A DNA stretch of 10,906 nt, taken from contig CAKTOT010000080.1 of assembly GCA_934590135.1 (NCBI GenBank), positions 1 to 10,906 of the forward strand, in the 5' to 3' direction. Position numbers and translations under genes: made by a program. A model generated the notes under the pieces. That model did no database searches, was not told the origin of the DNA, and worked only from the letters and a program-made list of their open reading frames with translations. Origin of the DNA: an uncultured Muribaculaceae bacterium. GTDB lineage: Bacteria > Bacteroidota > Bacteroidia > Bacteroidales > Muribaculaceae. Below, one piece after another: positions 1-6,231 of this stretch. How positions within the stretch are numbered: position 1 is the stretch's first letter; each line of letters starts with the position of its first letter.

Positions 1-33
1 AGGCAACCGGAGATAGAAAGGATGTTTTCGCTG

Positions 34-65
34 CAAATTTAAGCAACATTCACCCGAAATGCAAA
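34..65 (-). promoter_or_regulatory. Leftward Bacteroidota-type promoter for a gene beyond the left edge
   Basis: Read on the minus strand, TTTG (62-65), 20 bases, then TAAATTTG (34-41) match the Bacteroidota primary sigma factor pattern of a -33 TTTG and a -7 TAnnTTTG box. The DNA just upstream (66-84) is almost pure A/T, as expected for a strong promoter. Transcription would start at about base 28 and leave the window. No ATG on the minus strand lies between there and base 1, so the gene it serves begins outside. A second -7-like box (62-69) has no matching -33 box and was not called. Confidence 0.6.
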
Positions 66-267
66 TATATTATAAAATATTTTCGCAGGAGCGGTCGGCT
101 GCTTGTGGAATGTGGAACGTATTCGTTGGGAAAGGGGAAGTTGTGAACAAAATCAGGGAGATAGACGTTGTGATAGTAGTGGCACGAATGTGGCAGCGGC
201 GGGCAATGTACGATGTCGATATTTCGGTGTGACTAAGAATTTATGGCAATGAAAACAAACGAAGGAT
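66..267. other. Intergenic stretch without a recognisable gene
   Basis: The segment between the leftward promoter and the small ORF at 268 begins with an A/T-rich tract (66-84). I see no tRNA, no convincing ORF, no repeat array and no promoter matching TTTG-N19-21-TAnnTTTG on the + strand. It may hold a weak or non-consensus promoter for the small ORF. Confidence 0.4.
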
Positions 268-429
268 ATGGGTCAGAAATGTAATTCGAAACAAAGTAGA
301 GCCAAAGCCTCGCGCGATGGCCGATCCGGGTTGCGTTTTGCGGTCTGTGTGGCTGTACTCATAGGGTTGCTGATATTGTGGGCGACTTTTGCGAGTGCTG
401 AGACGCCTTACGGCGTATTCGGACGGTAG
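268..429 (+). CDS. Candidate small membrane or secreted protein (53 aa), unknown function
   Basis: I do not recognise this protein. It is a 53-codon ORF from an ATG, with an in-frame stop a few codons upstream, so this is the only ATG start. About 23 residues rich in Lys and Arg (K4, K8, R11, K13, R16, R19, R23) are followed by a hydrophobic run at residues 24-42 (FAVCVAVLIGLLILWATFA). It then ends ASAETPYGVFGR. This is either a single-pass small membrane protein or a signal peptide with an AxA-type cleavage site after A44; cleavage would leave a nine-residue product. GAAGGA lies only one base before the ATG, too close for a normal Shine-Dalgarno. It is convergent with rplS and shares the hairpin at 522-557 as a possible terminator. 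No consensus promoter was found. The basic-then-hydrophobic layout favours a real gene, but a chance ORF is possible. Confidence 0.4.
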   Translation: MGQKCNSKQSRAKASRDGRSGLRFAVCVAVLIGLLILWATFASAETPYGVFGR

Positions 430-521
430 CGTTACGCGGTATTGGTATGGTCGGAGGTGTCAGAATAGAAGGCTCCTATGGTAATCAGCCGTTAAGATGC
501 ACCCCGTTCGTATATAAGCAC

Positions 522-557
522 CAAAGACATTCTGTCGAAGTGGACAGAATGCCTTTG
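522..557 (-). terminator. Hairpin terminator after rplS, possibly bidirectional
   Basis: A perfect 9-bp stem (528-536 with 543-551, CATTCTGTC/GACAGAATG) has a 6-base loop. It is extended across one A/C mismatch by CAAAG/CTTTG (522-526 with 553-557). It starts about 31 bases past the rplS stop codon and sits between convergent genes. Neither side has a long U-tract, so it may work as a bidirectional or 3'-end-stabilising structure rather than a textbook intrinsic terminator. Confidence 0.6.
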
Positions 558-588
558 AAGTCTTGGTTGTGTCGTAAGAGTGCGGGTC

Positions 589-945
589 TTAAGCTTTCTT
601 GACGCGACGCTCTTTGATACGAGCTTTTTTGCCGGTGAGACCACGCAGGTAGTACAGTTTGGCGCGGCGAACTTTGCCATACTTGTTGACTACGATGGAG
701 TCGATGAACGGCGACTCGATGGGGAAGATACGCTCCACGCCGATGTTATCGGACATTTTGCGTACGGTGAAGCGCTTCTTGGCGCCTTCGCCCGAGATTT
801 TGATAACCACACCGCGGTATTGCTGGATACGTTCCTTGTTACCTTCTTTGATGCGGTAAGCCACGGTGATGGTATCGCCGGGGCCAAATTCGGGATGTTG
901 CTTGCCACTGGCAAAAGCCTCTTCGGCAATCTTGATTAAATCCAT
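589..945 (-). CDS. rplS: 50S ribosomal protein L19
   Basis: The product is L19 (bL19), a component of the large ribosomal subunit near the interface with the small subunit. The 118-residue length is normal for the family. Recognisable stretches are GDTITVAYRIKEGNKERIQQ near residue 23, RGVVI, then FTVRKMS, GVERIFPIESPFID, and the C-terminal block KLYYLRGLTGKKARIKERR. The start ATG (943-945) has no Shine-Dalgarno but an A/T-rich leader, usual in Bacteroidota. The gene appears monocistronic: it has its own promoter (1031-1062), a structured leader and a hairpin 31 bases past its stop. In many bacteria rplS ends an rpsP-rimM-trmD-rplS operon; here the upstream neighbour is the divergent tamB, so that linkage is absent. 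Confidence 0.97.
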   Translation of the reverse strand: MDLIKIAEEAFASGKQHPEFGPGDTITVAYRIKEGNKERIQQYRGVVIKISGEGAKKRFTVRKMSDNIGVERIFPIESPFIDSIVVNKYGKVRRAKLYYLRGLTGKKARIKERRVKKA

Positions 946-965
946 TTTAGTTTTCTGAAAATTAA

Positions 966-1008
966 AATGTTAGCACTGACGCAACATTCGCGGGCAACCA
1001 TGTCCCGC
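966..1008 (-). promoter_or_regulatory. Structured rplS 5' leader with two hairpins
   Basis: On the rplS transcript two hairpins lie in the untranslated leader. The promoter-proximal one pairs GCGGG with CCCGC (1004-1008 with 990-994, 9-base loop). The start-proximal one pairs AATGTTGC with GCTAACATT (981-988 with 966-974), giving 8 bp with one bulged base and a 6-base loop. It ends about 20 bases before the ATG. Many ribosomal-protein genes are autoregulated through such leaders, and a leader for L19 has been described in flavobacteria. Whether this leader belongs to that family is inference. Confidence 0.4.
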
Positions 1009-1030
1009 CAGCGGTTACGCATATCGGCGG

Positions 1031-1062
1031 CAAAGGTACGACTTTTTCTGTTTACGCACAAA
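1031..1062 (-). promoter_or_regulatory. rplS promoter, Bacteroidota type
   Basis: On the minus strand TTTG (1059-1062), 20 bases, then TACCTTTG (1031-1038) is an exact match to TTTG-N19-21-TAnnTTTG. It sits about 85 bases upstream of the rplS start codon. A run of seven A residues on this strand (1065-1071), with further short A-runs up to 1110, lies directly upstream of the -33 box and may act like an UP element, fitting a highly expressed ribosomal gene. Confidence 0.7.
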
Positions 1063-1140
1063 TGTTTTTTTGCTGACAATGTGCATTTTGGCTTTTTGCG
1101 CGATATTTTGCCCGATATGGCTAATAAGGTGACGGCTGAT

Positions 1141-1171
1141 TTTGATGGCTTTGGGTTTTTGTATATCTTTG
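1141..1171 (+). promoter_or_regulatory. tamB-tamL operon promoter, Bacteroidota type
   Basis: TTTG (1141-1144), 19 bases, then TATCTTTG (1164-1171) is an exact match to the Bacteroidota primary promoter pattern. Transcription should start near 1178, giving a leader of about 60 bases before the tamB ATG. It is divergent from the rplS promoter, with 78 bases between the two -33 boxes. Confidence 0.7.
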
Positions 1172-1239
1172 CAATAGTATAATGACGCGCGTGCTTGTAC
1201 AAAGCAGAACATTACGCCGCGCCCGATTGTTGAGTATAT

Positions 1240-4200
1240 ATGGAGCCGAATACCCAAGCGCCGATAGATACAGATGCGAAGTCATCGCACGTGCCCACGC
1301 GTAAGGCACGTATGGTGGCGAAGGTGACGCTGTGGATACTGATGTCCATAGTGCTGTTGGTCATGGGTATAGTTGTGGGCGTCTATTCGGTGTGGTGGCA
1401 GCGTGATGCGCTGCACGCCGCCATCGATGCCGTCAATCGTCATCCCGGAATGCACCTTGAAGTGGGCGAAGCGCGGCTTATATTCCCCCTCCGCGTCAAG
1501 GTGCGCGATATGTCACTGGTGCAGAACGGCGACACTATGATACGCTTGGGGAGGGCGGATGCCGAAGTGCGACTTCAGCCTTTGCTTGACGGATGTGTGG
1601 ACGTGAGCGATGCGTTGCTGTCACAGGCCTTATATCGTATGGGGTCGCGAGACAGTGCGACGTGCATAGTCCTTGCGGCCGAGCGTATAGATGCCGCGCC
1701 GCTGTCCGTGTCCTTGGGAGACACCATGCGCATACGTCTTGAGCGTGGAGCTATGGTCGGCGCCTTGGTGGATATGTACATCAATCCCGTGGATACTGCT
1801 GCGCCCAAGCCGCCGTCCGAGCCTTCGCCCCTGCTCATAGAAGTAGGGCATCTGGCATTGTCCGATTTTACCTACCGGATGAATATGCTTCCGGCGATAG
1901 ACACCTTGCAGACGGTGATAAATCGGGGAATGCTTTCGGATGTACGCATAGATCTCGCCGGGCAGATGGTGGAAGTCGGCGACTTCGGCGGCAGTGGCCT
2001 CGATGTGGCATATATAGCACCCGATCAGGCAATGGTGGAGCGTTTGGCCGCCCTTCCGGCAAAAGCCGATACCGTGTCCGCGCCCTCCGCGCCGTGGACG
2101 GTGAAAGTTGATGGAATACATTTTGACAAAAGCAAGGCGCTGTATACCACATGCGGTATTCGGCCTCAACCCGGCCTTGACTTCGGGTACATTGAGGTGG
2201 ACTCGATGAGCCTTGATATAGCGGATTTTTACAACCGAGCCTCCGAAGTGCGCGTCCCGTTGTGCGTCAGCGGCCGCGAGCGCTCGGGTATAGTGCTGCA
2301 TACAGACGGTACTTTGGCTATAGACAGCACCGCCCTGCGATTGCAGCACTTTGACTTGAAAACCTCGTGCGGAACGGCCATGGACTTTGATGCCGTGCTC
2401 GGCACCGATGCCGAGTCATCCATAAGCGTGGATATCGCCCCCTCCAAAGTCGCGGTCGGCGATTTGTTCCGTATGTTTCCGGACTTTGACGAGTATCTAC
2501 GACCTTTGCGTGCCGGTACGCGTATAGGCTTGGCCGCCAACGTTTCCGGAAATATGAACAATCCTGATATAAGGCGCCTGAGCCTGCATGTGCCCGGGGC
2601 ATTGAGGCTTGACGGCGGCGGCCGACTGCATAATGTGCAGACGCCCAAGCGCATGACCGGCAGCATTGACCTTACCGGCAAACTCGGAGACGTAGACCCG
2701 TGGCTACGCCTTGTCATGGGCCCGGATGCCGGAGTGCGCATTCCGCCTATGGATATTGAGGCCGGAATCGATTTCGGCAACGGCGCATATAGCGGTGACT
2801 TGCAGGCCGTCACCGCCGCCGGTCAATTGGCTCTTGACGGAAGTTTCAACGGACGAGGCAATGTATACGACATACAACTGGATGCGCACCGTTTCCCGAT
2901 AGAGGCCTTTATACCCTCATTAGGCATCTCGGATGTTACGGTCGGCATCAATGCTCGGGGATGTGGTTTGGATATAATGTCGCCGCACACTTCGACAGAT
3001 ATAGACCTTGATTTGGCGGAAATTACCTATAACGGCGACCGCTTGACAGATATAGGCGGGACGTTGCATATTGCCGATGGACAAGCTGTTCTGAGTGTCA
3101 ATTCGCATAATACCACGGCGGACTTCTCCATCGAAGGGTCCGGTAATATACAGGGAAACCGCTACAACTGGATTGCGGCTATCGACGGACGGCATATCGA
3201 CCTGATGTCGCTCAAAGCGGTCACGACTCCGGCCACGGTAAGCATCAATGCCGATATCAGCGCCGACATCGATGCCTCCAATCCGTTGCTGTTGGATGCC
3301 TCCGTGGATTTGCGAAATTTTGTGTATGCCCACGAAGACGGCACTATGACCGTGGATCGCGTGCGTGCACGCCTTGCGGCTTCAGACACCACGGTCAATC
3401 TCAATGTCAGCAACCGCGACCTCTTTGCACTTTTCAGCGCCCCCACCGGGCTGCGCGAGGTCCTGGCACACAGCGATTCGCTGACGACCACACTTGCTGC
3501 CCAGTTTAAGCGCCGACGCATCAATATCCCCGAGGTGCAGCGAGCACTGCCGCGCTTCGAGCTTGATGTACAGGCCGGCGACAACAATATGCTTACCCAA
3601 GTACTGGCCGACAGCCACATGGGCTTTGACAATATGCGGTTGCGTGCTTACAACGACACCGTTATGGCTTTGGACGGCGATGTTCTCGGTTTTTTCACCG
3701 GAGACACACGGCTGGACTCGGTGGGCCTTGAGATACATCAGCATGGCGATCACCTCCATTACGGGGCCAAGATACGCAACCTCCCCGGGACACTCGATGC
3801 ATGGGCGGCCGTGGATCTCACCGGATATTTCCGCCCCGGACGTCTCGGTATCAATGTCAATCAGCGCAACATCAAGGGACAGACCGGATTTCTCGTAGGC
3901 GGAGAGGTTGAACTCAACGCCGATTCGACGGCCACGTTGCACATTACGCCGCTCAATCCTACCATCGGTTATCAGCAATGGACGGCCAATGAGGGCAACT
4001 TTATACGCTACTACTATGCCACAAAACATATCGATGCCGACTTGCACATGCGCAGCGCCACCAGTTCGCTGGCTCTGTACAGCGAACATGCCCATGAGCA
4101 TGACAATGCCATGCACGGCGCCGATGAAGACCTTGTGGTGAAAGTCAGTGATATACGATTGCAAGACTGGATAGCGCTTAATCCCTTTGCACCGCCCGTC

Positions 4201-6231
4201 AAGGGAAATGTCTCGGCCGATTTGCGCATCAATCGTCTCAACGATGCCCTCAATGGTGAAGGGCAACTATCCCTTGCCGGGCTCACCTACGGGCGCGAGA
4301 AAGTGGGCGATATACGCGCCGACTTCGACCTGGTGACACAGCGCTCGGGATTGCTGCGTACCAACGTCGACCTGTGGATCAACGGGTCAAAAACCATGAC
4401 GCTGTCAGGTGCACTCAATGACTCAACGCGCACCTCGCCCTTCAATATGGATTTGACAATGATACACTTCCCCTTGGCTACGTGCAACGCCTTCCTCCCG
4501 GGAGTGGCCAAGCTGTCCGGTACTCTTAACGGGCGTATGGATGTAAGCGGTGACAGCAGCCATCCACGACTGGACGGCAATCTGCAATTTGACAAGGCCG
4601 CCGTCAATGTCAATATGCTGGGCACGACCTTTGCCATAAGTGACACCCCGATTCCCATAGAAAAGAGTGTCGTACGGCTGAACAATTTTACCGTCAGCGG
4701 TTGCAACGCGAATCCGTTGAACCTCAACGGTTCGGTAGATATCAGCGATATGTCTCGAACGACTTTGGACTTGACTTTGAAAGCCCGTAATATGCAGATA
4801 GTCAAGAGTACGCGGGCCGCCAAAGGCGCCGATGTCTACGGCAAGGCTTTTGTGGATATAGATGCCAAGGCTCGCGGCGATATGTCCGTGCTCAAGACTT
4901 CGGGCTCGCTGAGCATACTTGCGCCCAGCAACTTTACCTACATTATGCCCGATGCAGTCAACACCATACAAAATCAGTCGGTAGAGGATATGGTGCATTT
5001 CGTGAATTTCAATGATTCGGCGGCGATGGCTCGTGCCGATTCGGTTGCACCGCGTGACGGCACGGCACTATATGCCGACTTTGCACTAAATATCAACAAC
5101 GGCACCACAATAGGCGTGGACCTGAGCGCCGATGGCAAAAATCGTCTGCAACTCAACACCCAAGGGTCGCTGTCGTTCTCGATGAATCCTATGAACAGCG
5201 GCCGAATGTTGGGACGTCTCAATATCCTTGACGGATATGTACGCTATACGCCGCCGCTGATGTCCGAAAAGAAATTCACCTTTGACGAAGAAAGTTACGT
5301 GGCCTTCACCGGTGATATGCTCAATCCTCGTCTCAATATTAAGGGCGTCGACCGATTGCGTGCCAATGTCACCCAGGAAGGACAAAACTCGCGTCTGATC
5401 AACTTCGATGTTTCGCTCGATGTCACCGGAACACTTGACCGTATGGACGTGGCCTTCGACTTGGCCACGGACGACGATCTCACCGTGGCCAATGAATTAG
5501 CCTCTATGTCGGCCGAACAGCGTGCCAATGAGGCGATGAACCTGCTGTTGTACAACGTATATACCGGCCCGGGGACCAAGGCCAATGCGGCACTCAACGC
5601 CAATCCGCTATACTCCTTCCTGTCCTCGCAACTCAATTCGTGGGCGTCCAAGGCCATCAAGGGCGTGGACCTGAGCTTCGGCATCGACTCGTATGACCGC
5701 ACCACGCGCGCCGGGACTTCGCAGACTACACAATATTCGTATAATATATCCAAATCGTTGTTTGACGAGCGCTTCCGCATAGCTGTCGGCGGCAACTACT
5801 CCACCGATGTGGATGCGGATGAAAACCTTTCGCAAAATATAATCTCCGACATTTCCATCGAATACTACCTCAACAACGCACACACCACCTATGTGCGCAT
5901 ATTCAGACACACCGGTTATGAGAGTATCCTCGAGGGCGAAATTACGCAGACAGGCGTCGGTTTTGTGTACCGCCGCAAGATACGACGTCTGTCCGATATG
6001 TTCCGCTTTGGTCGGCGCAAAGCCGAGGATAAGACCTCGGACGTCAAGGATGAAGATGCCGGTGCCGCTAAGGGTGAGGCAGCTACGCCGAAGGATACGG
6101 GCGACGCGAATGGTCCGGCCCCGACATCCGAGGACGTTCCCGATGGAGCTTCCGGTCAGTCGTCTGCGGTCGCGATACCCGAAAAAAAGGATCTTATACC
6201 CACAGTAGACAATGTCCCGCTTCAGAAGTAA
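1240..6231 (+). CDS. tamB: TamB-like translocation and assembly module protein, inner-membrane anchored
   Basis: This 1663-residue protein is a TamB-family (DUF490, AsmA-like superfamily) protein. Such proteins are anchored in the inner membrane and span the periplasm as a long beta-structured groove reaching an Omp85 partner, supporting outer-membrane protein assembly and, by current models, lipid transport. Here a basic cytoplasmic N-terminus is followed by one membrane segment (about residues 29-50) and then a very long stretch of repetitive beta-rich sequence. The conserved C-terminal TamB domain lies roughly at 1250-1590, including SGRMLGRLNILDGYVRYTPP near 1320 and an FVYRRKIRRL end. 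The ATG at 1240 fits the promoter at 1141-1171; a later Met (residue 25) would also keep the membrane segment. Residues 1595-1663 are an unexpected low-complexity acidic tail rich in Ala, Asp, Lys and Pro. The gene overlaps tamL, its expected partner. Confidence 0.93.
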   Translation: MEPNTQAPIDTDAKSSHVPTRKARMVAKVTLWILMSIVLLVMGIVVGVYSVWWQRDALHAAIDAVNRHPGMHLEVGEARLIFPLRVKVRDMSLVQNGDTMIRLGRADAEVRLQPLLDGCVDVSDALLSQALYRMGSRDSATCIVLAAERIDAAPLSVSLGDTMRIRLERGAMVGALVDMYINPVDTAAPKPPSEPSPLLIEVGHLALSDFTYRMNMLPAIDTLQTVINRGMLSDVRIDLAGQMVEVGDFGGSGLDVAYIAPDQAMVERLAALPAKADTVSAPSAPWTVKVDGIHFDKSKALYTTCGIRPQPGLDFGYIEVDSMSLDIADFYNRASEVRVPLCVSGRERSGIVLHTDGTLAIDSTALRLQHFDLKTSCGTAMDFDAVLGTDAESSISVDIAPSKVAVGDLFRMFPDFDEYLRPLRAGTRIGLAANVSGNMNNPDIRRLSLHVPGALRLDGGGRLHNVQTPKRMTGSIDLTGKLGDVDPWLRLVMGPDAGVRIPPMDIEAGIDFGNGAYSGDLQAVTAAGQLALDGSFNGRGNVYDIQLDAHRFPIEAFIPSLGISDVTVGINARGCGLDIMSPHTSTDIDLDLAEITYNGDRLTDIGGTLHIADGQAVLSVNSHNTTADFSIEGSGNIQGNRYNWIAAIDGRHIDLMSLKAVTTPATVSINADISADIDASNPLLLDASVDLRNFVYAHEDGTMTVDRVRARLAASDTTVNLNVSNRDLFALFSAPTGLREVLAHSDSLTTTLAAQFKRRRINIPEVQRALPRFELDVQAGDNNMLTQVLADSHMGFDNMRLRAYNDTVMALDGDVLGFFTGDTRLDSVGLEIHQHGDHLHYGAKIRNLPGTLDAWAAVDLTGYFRPGRLGINVNQRNIKGQTGFLVGGEVELNADSTATLHITPLNPTIGYQQWTANEGNFIRYYYATKHIDADLHMRSATSSLALYSEHAHEHDNAMHGADEDLVVKVSDIRLQDWIALNPFAPPVKGNVSADLRINRLNDALNGEGQLSLAGLTYGREKVGDIRADFDLVTQRSGLLRTNVDLWINGSKTMTLSGALNDSTRTSPFNMDLTMIHFPLATCNAFLPGVAKLSGTLNGRMDVSGDSSHPRLDGNLQFDKAAVNVNMLGTTFAISDTPIPIEKSVVRLNNFTVSGCNANPLNLNGSVDISDMSRTTLDLTLKARNMQIVKSTRAAKGADVYGKAFVDIDAKARGDMSVLKTSGSLSILAPSNFTYIMPDAVNTIQNQSVEDMVHFVNFNDSAAMARADSVAPRDGTALYADFALNINNGTTIGVDLSADGKNRLQLNTQGSLSFSMNPMNSGRMLGRLNILDGYVRYTPPLMSEKKFTFDEESYVAFTGDMLNPRLNIKGVDRLRANVTQEGQNSRLINFDVSLDVTGTLDRMDVAFDLATDDDLTVANELASMSAEQRANEAMNLLLYNVYTGPGTKANAALNANPLYSFLSSQLNSWASKAIKGVDLSFGIDSYDRTTRAGTSQTTQYSYNISKSLFDERFRIAVGGNYSTDVDADENLSQNIISDISIEYYLNNAHTTYVRIFRHTGYESILEGEITQTGVGFVYRRKIRRLSDMFRFGRRKAEDKTSDVKDEDAGAAKGEAATPKDTGDANGPAPTSEDVPDGASGQSSAVAIPEKKDLIPTVDNVPLQK

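Noticed and set aside
110..232. A 40-codon + strand ORF before the small membrane ORF
   Set aside because: No signal peptide, hydrophobic segment or recognisable motif, and no promoter; its length is easily reached by chance.
447..602. A 51-residue + strand ORF running through the hairpin into the end of rplS
   Set aside because: It overlaps the terminator hairpin and the antisense of rplS, and its product shows no domain features.
580..939. A 119-residue + strand ORF antisense to rplS
   Set aside because: It is the mirror of the clear L19 gene in another frame; L19 identity is certain.
1630..2349. A 239-residue minus-strand ORF inside tamB
   Set aside because: His/Arg-rich sequence without domains, typical of antisense frames in GC-rich genes; tamB is continuous across it.
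3382..4266. A 294-residue minus-strand ORF inside tamB
   Set aside because: It is antisense to the uninterrupted tamB frame, and no recognisable family or promoter was seen.
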